Of a stretch of DNA of 64,000 nt, positions 1 through 8,869 are shown in pieces (within the stretch, counting starts at the first letter, position 1; each line of letters starts with the position of its first letter). The stretch spans positions 62,001 through 126,000 of the forward strand of contig JBBATY010000003.1 of the NCBI GenBank assembly GCA_040398525.1, given 5' to 3'. The position numbers were made by a program, and so were the translations under genes. A model generated the notes under the pieces. It was not told where the DNA came from, made no database searches, and saw only the letters and a program-made list of their open reading frames with translations. This stretch comes from VFMC01 sp040398525 (GTDB lineage Bacteria; Actinomycetota; Acidimicrobiia; Acidimicrobiales; Ilumatobacteraceae).

Positions 1-427
1 CCGCACCGGGCTCGGTCATCGAGAAGCAACTGCGCAGCTTGCCGTCGAGCAACGGCTGCATCCACTGCTCGCGCTGGGCGGAAGTGCCGCCGACCGCGAG
101 CAGCTCGGCATTGCCGCTGTCGGGTGCGTTGTTACCGAAGATCGACGGGGCATAGCCGCACTGGCCGAGGATCTCGTGCATCAGGCCGAGCTTCACCTGG
201 CCGAAGCCGAGCCCACCCATGTCAGGCGGCAGGTGCGCAGCCCACAGGCCCTGGCGCTTGACCTCCTCCTTCAGCGGCGCGGTGATCTCGAGGAAGCGGC
301 GCCGGCCCTCGGGGGTGCGCCACACGTCGGCGAGCGTCTCGAGCGGGATGATCTCCTCGCGCACGAACGTGCGCATCCAGTCGAGCTTCTCCTGGAACTC
401 GGGCTCGGTCGCGAAATCCCATGCCAT
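1..427 (-). CDS. acyl-CoA dehydrogenase, N-terminal part (runs off the left edge)
   Basis: The translation begins MAWDFATEPEFQEKLDWMRT and contains the alpha-helical N-terminal domain of the acyl-CoA dehydrogenase family, including the segment GLWAAHLPPDMGGLGFGQV near residues 57-75 and the FAD/substrate-side motif CFSMTEPGA near the window edge. This family oxidises acyl-CoA to the 2-enoyl form with FAD. About 142 codons are visible; the middle and C-terminal domains lie outside. The ATG at 427 is preceded by GGGGAG nine bases upstream, a convincing ribosome binding site. The ATG at 422 is out of frame. Substrate chain length cannot be judged from this fragment. Confidence 0.88.
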   Translation of the reverse strand, partial: MAWDFATEPEFQEKLDWMRTFVREEIIPLETLADVWRTPEGRRRFLEITAPLKEEVKRQGLWAAHLPPDMGGLGFGQVKLGLMHEILGQCGYAPSIFGNNAPDSGNAELLAVGGTSAQREQWMQPLLDGKLRSCFSMTEPGA

Positions 428-619
428 GTCGTCCAACTCCCCTGGTCGGTCGTGCGGTGAGCGATGAGGCTCGTAGCCAGCCTCACTCGTCACCGAGTAC
501 GGACCGGACTGTAGTGGGGGCACACCCGCTGCCGGGATGTCGGCGACGACTGCACATCTGCCGGGGGGACGTGCCAACATCGACAGCGACCCACCTGTCC
601 TGCGGGTGACGCCGAGCCG
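428..619. other. intergenic region between divergent genes
   Basis: This 192-base stretch separates the divergent acyl-CoA dehydrogenase and DUF971 genes and must carry both promoters. I see the Shine-Dalgarno of the minus-strand gene at its left end, but no clear promoter hexamers, operator palindrome or small gene that I would defend. Confidence 0.4.
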
Positions 620-834
620 ATGGACCCGACCACCACCCCTCTCGACATCCAGATCGACCGTGAGCGCGCGGTCACCGTGGTGTTCGAAGACGGGGTGGAG
701 TGCATCTTCCCCGTCGACGCGATGCGTGCCGTGTGCCCGTGCGCCACCTGCCGGGGCATGCGCGAGCGCGGCGACCAGGCGTGGCCTCGCCCGGGTGCCG
801 GCACCACGATCGCCGTACGCCACGCCGAGTTGAA
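620..834 (+). CDS. DUF971 (GBBH-like N-terminal) protein, 5' part, cut by assembly gap
   Basis: Seventy-one residues are visible before the gap. IQIDRERAVTVVFEDGVECIFP, then a cysteine pair in CPCATCRGM, match the DUF971/gamma-butyrobetaine hydroxylase N-terminal domain, a small fold of about 90-110 residues that binds metal in hydroxylases and also occurs alone in bacteria near iron-sulfur and Mrp-type proteins. The frame stays open into the run of N, so the end of the gene is lost. It reads in frame with the rhomboid fragment after the gap only because the placeholder is 100 bases; the two are unlikely to be one protein. The ATG at 620 has no clear Shine-Dalgarno. Confidence 0.75.
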
Positions 835-934
835 NNNNNNNNNNNNNNNNNNNNNNNNNNNNNNNNNNNNNNNNNNNNNNNNNNNNNNNNNNNNNNNNNN
901 NNNNNNNNNNNNNNNNNNNNNNNNNNNNNNNNNN
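835..934. other. assembly gap (100 N)
   Basis: Exactly 100 N, the conventional scaffold placeholder of unknown true length. It swallows the end of the DUF971 gene and the start of the rhomboid gene. Confidence 0.99.
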
Positions 935-1702
935 TGCGGCGAGTGCCTGGTGCAGGCTGCGGTCGGATCGCACTGTGTCGACTGCGCCAAGGCCTCCCGG
1001 CCAGCGACCAGCTTCAGAGCCAAGTCGTGGAACGCGCGCCAGCTCACCTTGGTCGCCAACGTGCTCATCGCCGTCAACGTCGCCGTGTTCGCGCTGGTCA
1101 CTGTGGCCGACCCGACGTCGCTCACCGGCCGCGGCGGCATCAGCAAGCTGCAGTACGAGCTCGGCCTGAACAAACTGCTGCTCGCCCAGACCGACGAGTG
1201 GTACCGGCTGGTCACGAGCGGGTTCCTGCACTTCGGTGTGCTGCACATCGCGTTCAACATGCTGCTGCTCTACCAACTCGGCCAACTGCTCGAGCGATCG
1301 CTCGGCAGGCTGCGCTTCGGCCTGCTCTACGGCGCCAGCCTGCTCGCCGGTTCGTTCGGTGTGCTGCTGCTGACGGGCAACCGTCTTGCGATCACGGGCG
1401 GCGCATCCGGCGCAGTGTTCGGGTTGATGGCGGCGGCAGCGATCGGCCTGCACCGCCAGGGCGTGAACATCTTCAGCACGGGCCTCGGCACCACGTTGGT
1501 GCTCAACTTGGTGCTCACCTTCGCCGTCCCCGGCATCTCGATCGGCGGCCATCTCGGTGGCGCGATCGGCGGTGCGATCTGCGGGTGGTTCATGCTCGCC
1601 CCACGCTGGAAGCCCACCCCCCGCAAGGTCGCCCTCGTCGTGCCGATCGTCGTGGCGGTGGTGTCGGTGATCGGCAGCGTCATCGTCGTCTCCCTGGTCT
1701 GA
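935..1702 (+). CDS. rhomboid family intramembrane serine protease, 5' end lost in gap
   Basis: The fragment opens with a zinc-ribbon-like CGECLVQAAVGSHCVDC, typical of the N-terminus of actinobacterial rhomboids, followed by about six membrane helices. The catalytic serine is in TGGASGAVFG (GxSG motif) and the histidine is in IGGHLGGAIGG, so the Ser-His dyad is intact. Rhomboids cleave transmembrane helices inside the lipid bilayer; the natural substrate is unknown here. Roughly 255 residues remain, so only a short cytosolic N-terminus should be missing. The gene ends with a normal TGA and is followed convergently by the molybdopterin oxidoreductase. Confidence 0.88.
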   Translation, partial: CGECLVQAAVGSHCVDCAKASRPATSFRAKSWNARQLTLVANVLIAVNVAVFALVTVADPTSLTGRGGISKLQYELGLNKLLLAQTDEWYRLVTSGFLHFGVLHIAFNMLLLYQLGQLLERSLGRLRFGLLYGASLLAGSFGVLLLTGNRLAITGGASGAVFGLMAAAAIGLHRQGVNIFSTGLGTTLVLNLVLTFAVPGISIGGHLGGAIGGAICGWFMLAPRWKPTPRKVALVVPIVVAVVSVIGSVIVVSLV

Positions 1703-1727
1703 CAGCGGCCGTCAGCCCGCCGAGCCG

Positions 1728-3668
1728 TCAGCCGACGGTGACGTCGACCCGGGTGTCGTTGAAGCAGGCGCCACCAGCGAGTGGGTCCGATGTCGGGCTG
1801 GTGAGCAGGTTCACACCGCGACGACCATCGTGGTCGCGCAGCCAGATTCCCTTGGCCATCACGGCGACCCCCGGCCGCACATCGGTCGACACCACCAACC
1901 GGACCCGCACCTCGCCACGCTCGTTGTGCACGCGCACCATCGAGCCGTCGTCGAGGCCCCGCGCGGACGCGTCGTCGGGATGCATCGCCACGGTCGGCTC
2001 GAGGCCCTGGAACTCACCGAACATCGAGTTGACCATCTTCGAGGTCGCCGGGCTGATGAGCGTCAGCGGGAACGCCGACTCGACAGGGTGGTAGTCGGGC
2101 GCGCCGACCACCGGGTCGACCAGTCGTGCCCGACCGCCGGAGGGCAGTGCGTCGACGAACTGCAGCGCCGAGTTGTCGACGGCTCGGGGCCCTGCGCCGT
2201 CGGGTGAGGTCGCCACCAACCCAGCGACCCCGGACGGCATGGCGGCCACCGCGTCGATCCCCAGCCGGTCGGCCAACGCCCGACCGAGCTCGTCGTTCGA
2301 GCGGCTGTCGCCCACCCGGTCGATGACGGCCCGCACCGGGACCACCACCGTGGCGCCGTAGCTGGTGACGATGTCGTCGATTTCGAACGAGGTGGTGGCC
2401 GGCAGGACGAGGTCGGCGTAGCGAGCCGTGTCGGTGACGACCTGGTCGTGCACCACCGTGAACACCTCCGGGCGCGAGAAGGCCTCGATCACAGCGCCTT
2501 GGTCGGGGCACATCAGCACGGGGTTGGCCCCCTGCACCAACACGACCCGGCACGGCACGTCGCTCCCAGGGGCGAGCCAGGCACCGACCTCGTGCAGCCT
2601 GACGCGACGACGCTCGGCGTGGTCGGAGGTCGGCCAGCGTCGCTCGGGTTGGACGTCGTCGACCCGGGTGGAACCGATGATGCCGTCACCGCGCAGACCG
2701 AACCGGCCGAGCAGCACGGGCAGGGCGAGGATGGCCCGACACGCCGCACCACCGTTCGAGTTGCGCTCCTGACCCCAGCCGATGCGCAGCATCGCCGGCG
2801 CGGCAGTGGCCCACCAGTCGGCCAGGGTGACGATGTCGTCGATCGCCAGCCCGCACACCTCGGCCGCCCGGTCGAGCGTCCACGGCCTGGCGGCGGCGAG
2901 CAACCCGTCGAGGCCGTCGGCCCAGCGGTCGATGAAGCCCCGATCGATCCGACCCGTTCGCTCCCAGTGCGCCGCCACGGCGAGCGCGAGCACGACGTCG
3001 GTGCCGGGCTGCACGGCCAGGTGGAGGTCGCTACGGGCCGCCATCGCCGTACGTCGCGGGTCGATCACCACGAGGCGCGCCCCACGATCGGTCGCCTGCC
3101 GGACGAGCGGTGGGAAATGGGTGTTCGACACCGTCGGGTTGGCACCCCAGATCACGACGAGGTCGGCGTGCACGACATCGGCCGGGTCGGCCGAAGGCAT
3201 GTCGCCGAACACGCTCGTCCAGGCCGCGTCGGCGGTGGCGGCGCAGATCGTCGGCTCGACGTAGGTGGCACCGAGCGCCCCGAGCAGCGCGTCGGTGGCA
3301 CTCGCCCGCTCGATCACCGGCGCTGAGGAGTTGTAAGTGAAGCCCACCAGGGCTTCGGGGCCGTGCGCAGCGATGGCTGCGCGGATCTGCTCGGCAAGCA
3401 GATCCAGCGCCGCGTCCCAGGTGATCGGCTCGAACTCGCCGGCGCCCTTCGCCCCGATGCGCCGCAGCGGGGTGAGCACTCGATCGGGCGAGTAGACCCG
3501 CTCCGCGGAGCGCTTCACCTTGGCACAGATCCATCCCTGGGTGAGCGGGTTACCGGCGCCTGCATCGACGTCGACGATCCGTCCGTCGGTCACCGTCACT
3601 GCCAGGGTGCAGGCGTCGGGGCAGTCGAGTGAGCACGCCGTCGTGAGCACCTCGGTCGACATGGCCAT
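1728..3668 (-). CDS. molybdopterin oxidoreductase (formate dehydrogenase/DMSO reductase superfamily)
   Basis: This 646-residue protein has an N-terminal [4Fe-4S] motif C12-x3-C16-x3-C20-x27-C48, a bis-MGD binding core, and a C-terminal molydopterin-dinucleotide-binding domain beginning near residue 535 (YHPVESAFPLTLISPATSKM). Cys142 in PTICAATADAAW sits about where formate dehydrogenases carry Sec or Cys as the metal ligand, so I propose it as the molybdenum ligand. No twin-arginine signal is visible, so it is probably cytoplasmic. No partner iron-sulfur or membrane subunit is adjacent, and the substrate cannot be assigned. A second ATG two codons in (MSTEVL) is an equally possible start; neither has a strong ribosome site. 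Confidence 0.86.
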   Translation of the reverse strand: MAMSTEVLTTACSLDCPDACTLAVTVTDGRIVDVDAGAGNPLTQGWICAKVKRSAERVYSPDRVLTPLRRIGAKGAGEFEPITWDAALDLLAEQIRAAIAAHGPEALVGFTYNSSAPVIERASATDALLGALGATYVEPTICAATADAAWTSVFGDMPSADPADVVHADLVVIWGANPTVSNTHFPPLVRQATDRGARLVVIDPRRTAMAARSDLHLAVQPGTDVVLALAVAAHWERTGRIDRGFIDRWADGLDGLLAAARPWTLDRAAEVCGLAIDDIVTLADWWATAAPAMLRIGWGQERNSNGGAACRAILALPVLLGRFGLRGDGIIGSTRVDDVQPERRWPTSDHAERRRVRLHEVGAWLAPGSDVPCRVVLVQGANPVLMCPDQGAVIEAFSRPEVFTVVHDQVVTDTARYADLVLPATTSFEIDDIVTSYGATVVVPVRAVIDRVGDSRSNDELGRALADRLGIDAVAAMPSGVAGLVATSPDGAGPRAVDNSALQFVDALPSGGRARLVDPVVGAPDYHPVESAFPLTLISPATSKMVNSMFGEFQGLEPTVAMHPDDASARGLDDGSMVRVHNERGEVRVRLVVSTDVRPGVAVMAKGIWLRDHDGRRGVNLLTSPTSDPLAGGACFNDTRVDVTVG

Positions 3669-3677
3669 GCGCGCTGT

Positions 3678-5465
3678 CTAGCCGACGAGCGGCGACGGGG
3701 CAACCACCGGGCCCCACAGCATCTCGCGCAGCCCGCTCGCCCGCAGCGTGCGGCGAGCGACCACCTCGTCGAGGGCCTCGGCTGCGCCGACCACGCTGAC
3801 CCGGTGTCGGGCACGCGTGACTGCGGTGTAGAGCAACTCGCGCGAGGCGAGCCGCGACCCCACCGGTGGCAGGACCACCACCACCTCGTCGAACTCGGAC
3901 CCCTGGCTCTTGTGGATGGTGGTGGCATGCACCGTCTCGACCGACTCGAGCCGCGACGGAGCCACGAGCCGCGGCCCGTCGACCGACGGGAAGGCCACCA
4001 TCATCCGGCCATCGGCCAGAACGACCACCCCGACGTCGCCGTTGAACAGCCCGAGCCGGTAGTCGTTGGCGGTCACCATCACCGGGCGGCCCGGGTACCA
4101 GCCCGACGCTGGGCGGCCCGCCGCGGCGAGCCACGACTCGATCCGCTCGTTCCACCCGGCAACACCCATCGACCCGAGGCGGTGGGCGCACAGCACACGG
4201 ATCCGGTCGATCCCGTCGAGTGCCTCGGCGACCGCACCGCGGGCCGCCTGGGCAGCGACGTCGACGACCACGGGCTCGACCCGGGCCCGCACCACAGCGA
4301 TCGCCTGGTCGGTGTCGGCATACCAGTCGAGCGCAGCATCGGGTGACGCCGTCGAGTGGGCCGACGACGCCTCGAGCACCGCCCGGGCCGCCGCAGCATC
4401 GCCGCTGCCGATCGCCCGGGCGAAGCGATCGATCGCCGAACCGGGTGGGAAGCGACGGCTGTGGGTGAGCACCGAGATGCAACCTGCGAGCGCTTGCCGA
4501 CGAGGAGGCGGCGACTGGCCCGGGGTATCGCCCACGATGGGCCCGACGATGTCGGCGAGCACCGAGCCGGCGTCGACGCTGGCCAACTGCCCCGGATCGC
4601 CGACGACGACCAGCCGTGCCTGCGGAGCCAGCGCGCCGACGAGCTTGGCCATCAACGGCAGCGAGACCATCGACGCTTCGTCGACGATCACCAGGTCGAA
4701 GGGCAACGGATGGTCGGGCCCGTGCCGGAAACGGCTCGAGGAGTCGCCGACCACGCCGAGCAGGCGGTGGATCGTCGAGGTCGGTGTGGCCGCAAGCGTG
4801 GCCGCAAGGTCGGCCGGAAGCCGGGCGGCTGCGGCGCGGAAGGCTTCGCCGAGACGTGCTGCGGCTTTCCCGGTGGGAGCGGCCAGGGCGATGCGCAGCG
4901 AACCGAGCGACTGCACCAGCGTCGCCACGAGGGCGGCGACCGTCGTGGTCTTGCCGGTTCCCGGGCCTCCGGCGAGCACCGTCAGGCCATGCCCGAGGGC
5001 ACGCTCGACCGCGGCTCGCTGATGGACCGAGCCGTCGCCGGCGAGCAACCCGTCGAGCAGGGCCAGGTCGACGTCGATCGGCACCACCGGCGCCTCGGCG
5101 AGCGCGCCGAGGCGTTCAGCGAGATCGACCTCGTAGCTGTGGTAGCGCTCGAGCGCGACCTGGCGCCCGCGCAGCACCAACGGGGCGCCGGGGCCCACCA
5201 CGAGTGGGCTCTCGGCGAGCGAGTCCAGCCAGGCGTCGAGCACCGGCCACGCGAGCGCGGCGTCGTCCACCGTGGCGGGCCGGGCAGCAAGGTCGACACA
5301 CGAGTCGCCGAGGCGCGGCGCCCGCGCCGCCAGTGCAGCAGCGAGCACGATCTCGGGCCGCTCGTCGCCACACAGGCGAGCGAGCGCGGACGCGATCTGC
5401 ACGTCGGATGCCTCGAACACACCCGCCTCGCGCCAGGCAGCGACGAACGCCGTCGAGCCGCTCAT
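3678..5465 (-). CDS. recD: exodeoxyribonuclease V subunit alpha (RecD helicase)
   Basis: The 595-residue product is the 5'-3' superfamily 1B helicase of RecBCD, which processes double-strand DNA ends. Walker A is GGPGTGKT at 166-173, Walker B VIVDEAS at 259-265, motif III VGDPGQLASVDAGSV near 288, and late motifs HKSQGSEFDEVVV and YTAVTRARHRV close to the C-terminus. The start ATG overlaps the recB stop as ATGA (5465-5462), so the subunits are translationally coupled. A much longer open frame runs upstream through recB, but that part is out of frame with recB and has no domain content. Confidence 0.95.
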   Translation of the reverse strand: MSGSTAFVAAWREAGVFEASDVQIASALARLCGDERPEIVLAAALAARAPRLGDSCVDLAARPATVDDAALAWPVLDAWLDSLAESPLVVGPGAPLVLRGRQVALERYHSYEVDLAERLGALAEAPVVPIDVDLALLDGLLAGDGSVHQRAAVERALGHGLTVLAGGPGTGKTTTVAALVATLVQSLGSLRIALAAPTGKAAARLGEAFRAAAARLPADLAATLAATPTSTIHRLLGVVGDSSSRFRHGPDHPLPFDLVIVDEASMVSLPLMAKLVGALAPQARLVVVGDPGQLASVDAGSVLADIVGPIVGDTPGQSPPPRRQALAGCISVLTHSRRFPPGSAIDRFARAIGSGDAAAARAVLEASSAHSTASPDAALDWYADTDQAIAVVRARVEPVVVDVAAQAARGAVAEALDGIDRIRVLCAHRLGSMGVAGWNERIESWLAAAGRPASGWYPGRPVMVTANDYRLGLFNGDVGVVVLADGRMMVAFPSVDGPRLVAPSRLESVETVHATTIHKSQGSEFDEVVVVLPPVGSRLASRELLYTAVTRARHRVSVVGAAEALDEVVARRTLRASGLREMLWGPVVAPSPLVG

Positions 5466-8400
5466 CGCGTGGCCCCCGTGGCGAGCAGGTGGTCGAGCGC
5501 GACGATGGCGCCGACAGGTGGCCTCCACCAGAACACCCCGGCCGCCTGGGTCGACAGGGTCGGCTCCGTCGTCGGCACCATCCCGCGCACGAAGAGGTAG
5601 GCCGCACCGAGCAGATGACGAGCCGGGTCGTAGCCGGGCTGGCGCCAGCGAAGGAAACGGTGCAGCGCGACGAGGTAGAGGGCCGCCTGCAGCGGGTAGT
5701 CGTGGTGCACCATCGCTGCAACGAGCTCGCCCTGGCCGTAGCTGCTGTCGCGGCCGATCTGGTTGGTCTTGTAGTCGGCCACCCAGAAGCCACGTCCGTC
5801 GGCAGTGCGCGCCACCAGGTCGATCGATCCGGTCAGCATCCCCTCGAGGTCGAGGTGCACGTGCCCGCCGGCAAGCGCCCGAGCCCAGCCGAGGAGCGGA
5901 TCGTCGGGCATGAGGTGGTCGACGAGCACCGCGCCGATACGGCTCGGGCTGAACCTGCCGAGGTGCAGGTCGAAGACCAGCTCGTTCAAGCGCTGCGAGG
6001 GCGACAGGTCGGCCAGCCGCGTCGAGCCGAGCGGACCACCGAGCGGGGCGCCGATCGCGCTCACCAGGCCGGCGGCGAGCTCGTCGGCAGCAATGCGCAG
6101 CGACCGGTGCCGCAGGGCGAGCGCGCAGCGTTCGGTGAGATCGGCCAGCAAGGTGGCGCTGGTGAAGTCGACCTCCTCGAGGACCTGGTGGACGAGGGTG
6201 CCGAACTCGGTGCCGCCGGGCGCCGTGGCCAGCGGGCCCGGAGCCGTCGGCAGGATCGCCTGCTCGTCGGGGTCGTCGTCGGTGCCTGTCGACGGCTCGT
6301 CGGCGCCGCCGACCACCGGGCGATCGTGCTCGAGCCCCTCGCCCGCCGCCTTGATGGCGCTGAACGACCAGATCCGCCAGGCGGTGTCGAGCACCCGGTC
6401 GGTGACGGCCACCTCGAGCGACGTCGCGACGCTGGCCGCGGTGCGTCGCACGGCGGGCGCTGGAACCACCTCGCCGACGGCCACCGAGCCCGCCGCCCCA
6501 TCGGCGATCGCTCGAAGGTCGGCCAGTTCCTTCGGTCGATGGGCTGCACCTGCGGCTGCACCGAGGATGTCGCCGAGCACCGACGTGTGTTGGTCGGGCA
6601 GCGGTGCCCACCACACCACGCAGCTGTGCCGAGCACGGGTGAGCGCCACGTACACCAGGCGCCGCTGCTCGCCGTCTTTCTCCGCATCGATGGCCGCCTG
6701 CAGTGGCTTCAGCGCACTCGGCTTCGCCCCGGCGATCCACGCCGACGAGATCGTCCGCCGGCCATCGATGTCGGCATGCTCGACGCTTTGGCTCGAGCCT
6801 CCTGCACTCCACAGGAACGGGCACAGCACCACCGGGAACTCGAGCCCCTTCGCGCGGTGCGCAGTAAGGACCTGCACGGCGTCGTCGTCGCGATCGATCC
6901 GCCGACTGGTGAGCGACTCGGCGTCGTCGGAGTCGCCGAAGACGTTCGGATCGTCGACGAGCCGGCGCAGCGTGCCTGGCGGAGTGGGCCGTCCGCCCGT
7001 GACGCCCTGCAGCAGCTCGGCGATGTGCTCGAGGTCGGTGAGGTCGCGTTCGCCGCCGTATCGGGCGAGAAGTCGCGCCTGCAGCCCGTGGGCCCTCGCC
7101 GCAGCGAGCAGTGCGGGAATGCCCCGGGTGGCCACGAGCGCTGCCCACGAACGGAACCGGTCGTGGAGGTCGGCCATGTCGGTGTCGTCGAGGAGGGCCA
7201 ACTCGCCGAGGGTGAGACCACCGAACCAACCGGCCGCGGCGGCCCGCACGGCTGATGCCGACCCGGGACGCTCGAGCGCGACGAGCAGGCGACGCCACTC
7301 GGCCCAGGCCTCGGTGGTGGTGACGCTCGTCGCCCCGGAGGTGGCCGCGGCGATACCCGCGGCGGCAAGGGCCGCCACCACGTTGGTGGCGTCGTTGTTG
7401 CTGCGGGTGAGCACGGCGATGTCGCGAGCGCGCAGGGAGGCGGTGGCCCCATCCGCGCCGACGACGGCAGCCCCACCGTCGAGTAGACCGGCGACGGTGC
7501 GCACCAGGTCGGCCAGGATCGCTCGGCGCGCCGTCGGCGCGTCGAGAGTGTCGCCTCTCCGAGGCACGATGCGCAGATCGACCGGAGCCGCCACCACGGT
7601 GGCGGCCGCCCTCAGGCGCCACTCGTCGCGGTCGGGAGCCGCATCGACCGGCTGGAACACCACCTCGTCGGAACCGAAGGTCACCCCGTCGAGCAGGCGC
7701 TCGAGACCGCGGAGCATCGGCGCATCGGAGCGCCAGTTCCGTTGCAACGTCCGCACTGCGTCGGCCTGTGCGACCGCATCGAGGTAGGCCTCGAGCTCGG
7801 CCCCTCGGAACCGGTAGATGGACTGCTTGGGATCGCCGACGAGGACGACGGCGGGGGCATCCGGACCCCCGACGAAGGCGCGTCGGAAGAGGTCCCACTG
7901 GACACGGTCGGTGTCCTGGAACTCGTCGATCAGCACCACCCGGTAGCGCTGCCGAAGCGCTGAGACGAGACCGTGCGAGGTCGGCCGCACGAGGAGGTCG
8001 CGGGCATCGACCACGACCCGGTCGAGGGTGCGTCGCCGCGAGCGCTGCCGGCGCTCGACGACCATCGCGTGGGCGTGTTCGACGAGGTCGGCCGCCGCAG
8101 TGGAGCTGCGTACCCTCTCCCGCTCCTTGTCCGCCTTCGCCCGCTCTTTGTCGGCCTTTGCCCGCTCTTTGTCGGCCTTTGCCCGCTCCTTGTCCGACGT
8201 CGGCGGCTGGGTGTCGCTCGGCGTCGCCGGCGCTGGTGCTGGTGCTGGCTCCGGCGGTCGCCACATCACGGCGTCGGGGAGCCGCAGCATCGCCTGCACG
8301 CCGCTCGCGAGCCGTTTCGGCAGCGCTGGCTCGGTGAGGTCGAGGTCGCTCGCGATCGGCACCACGTCGTCCGCCGCAGGGCCTGCGCAGGCGAGCAACA

Positions 8401-8869
8401 GGTCGTGCACCGCCTCGTCGACATCGCCCGACGACCGCGTGATCGGTCCGTCGGCCGTGCCATCCCCACCCATCGCCAACAGCCGGCCGCAGAACCCGTG
8501 GATCGTGGTGATGGTGGCTGCGTCGAAGTCGTTGATGGCCACCCGCAGCCGCTCGAGCCGCAGACGTCGCTCGGCGAGATCGACCCCCGCTGTGATCGCA
8601 CCGATCACCTCGTCGGCCGCGTCGTCGCCGGCCTCGAGCGCGGCGACGACCTCGACGAGGCGCTGACGGACCCGCCCGCGCAACTCGGCGGTGGCCGCCT
8701 CGGTGAAGCTGACGATGCACAGCGACGACACCGGGACACCGAGCTCGGCCACATAGCGCACGGCGAGCGCGCTGAGGGCGTAGGTCTTGCCCGTGCCGGC
8801 ACTCGCCTCGAGGACGGTGAGCCCCAGGGGTAGCGGGCCGATCAGATCGAACGGTGCGCGCTCAGCCAT
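5462..8869 (-). CDS. recB: exodeoxyribonuclease V subunit beta (RecB helicase-nuclease)
   Basis: The 1135-residue protein combines a 3'-5' UvrD-type helicase and a C-terminal RecB nuclease domain. Visible motifs are EASAGTGKT (21-29), VVLIDEFQDT (311-320), VGDPKQSIYRFRGAE, TAHRAKGLEFPVVL, YVALTRARHS, and the nuclease signature GSIDLVAR...VADYKTN with the DYK at about 1032-1034. I start at the ATG at 8869, which overlaps the recC stop by 8 bases; the frame extends further upstream but that stretch is low-complexity shadow of recC. A charged repeat (DKERAKA units, residues 226-251) interrupts the helicase region before the DEFQD motif, see the repeat entry. Confidence 0.95.
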   Translation of the reverse strand: MAERAPFDLIGPLPLGLTVLEASAGTGKTYALSALAVRYVAELGVPVSSLCIVSFTEAATAELRGRVRQRLVEVVAALEAGDDAADEVIGAITAGVDLAERRLRLERLRVAINDFDAATITTIHGFCGRLLAMGGDGTADGPITRSSGDVDEAVHDLLLACAGPAADDVVPIASDLDLTEPALPKRLASGVQAMLRLPDAVMWRPPEPAPAPAPATPSDTQPPTSDKERAKADKERAKADKERAKADKERERVRSSTAAADLVEHAHAMVVERRQRSRRRTLDRVVVDARDLLVRPTSHGLVSALRQRYRVVLIDEFQDTDRVQWDLFRRAFVGGPDAPAVVLVGDPKQSIYRFRGAELEAYLDAVAQADAVRTLQRNWRSDAPMLRGLERLLDGVTFGSDEVVFQPVDAAPDRDEWRLRAAATVVAAPVDLRIVPRRGDTLDAPTARRAILADLVRTVAGLLDGGAAVVGADGATASLRARDIAVLTRSNNDATNVVAALAAAGIAAATSGATSVTTTEAWAEWRRLLVALERPGSASAVRAAAAGWFGGLTLGELALLDDTDMADLHDRFRSWAALVATRGIPALLAAARAHGLQARLLARYGGERDLTDLEHIAELLQGVTGGRPTPPGTLRRLVDDPNVFGDSDDAESLTSRRIDRDDDAVQVLTAHRAKGLEFPVVLCPFLWSAGGSSQSVEHADIDGRRTISSAWIAGAKPSALKPLQAAIDAEKDGEQRRLVYVALTRARHSCVVWWAPLPDQHTSVLGDILGAAAGAAHRPKELADLRAIADGAAGSVAVGEVVPAPAVRRTAASVATSLEVAVTDRVLDTAWRIWSFSAIKAAGEGLEHDRPVVGGADEPSTGTDDDPDEQAILPTAPGPLATAPGGTEFGTLVHQVLEEVDFTSATLLADLTERCALALRHRSLRIAADELAAGLVSAIGAPLGGPLGSTRLADLSPSQRLNELVFDLHLGRFSPSRIGAVLVDHLMPDDPLLGWARALAGGHVHLDLEGMLTGSIDLVARTADGRGFWVADYKTNQIGRDSSYGQGELVAAMVHHDYPLQAALYLVALHRFLRWRQPGYDPARHLLGAAYLFVRGMVPTTEPTLSTQAAGVFWWRPPVGAIVALDHLLATGATR
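8121..8198 (-). repeat. 21-bp tandem repeat inside recB
   Basis: Three complete 21-base units (8121-8141, 8142-8162, 8163-8183) and a partial fourth unit follow one another; units two and three are identical. They encode the heptad-like charged peptide ADKERAK repeated, immediately after a Pro-Ala linker. Twenty-one bases keep the frame, so the copy number could vary without breaking recB. Confidence 0.93.

Noticed and set aside
1728..3668. A second selenoprotein in the molybdopterin oxidoreductase
   Set aside because: The frame has no internal TGA and carries Cys142 at the expected ligand position.
3678..8720. A 1680-residue open frame covering recB and recD
   Set aside because: Only its last 595 codons (recD) have motifs. 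The rest is Arg-rich read-through out of frame with recB, and the recD ATG overlaps the recB stop.
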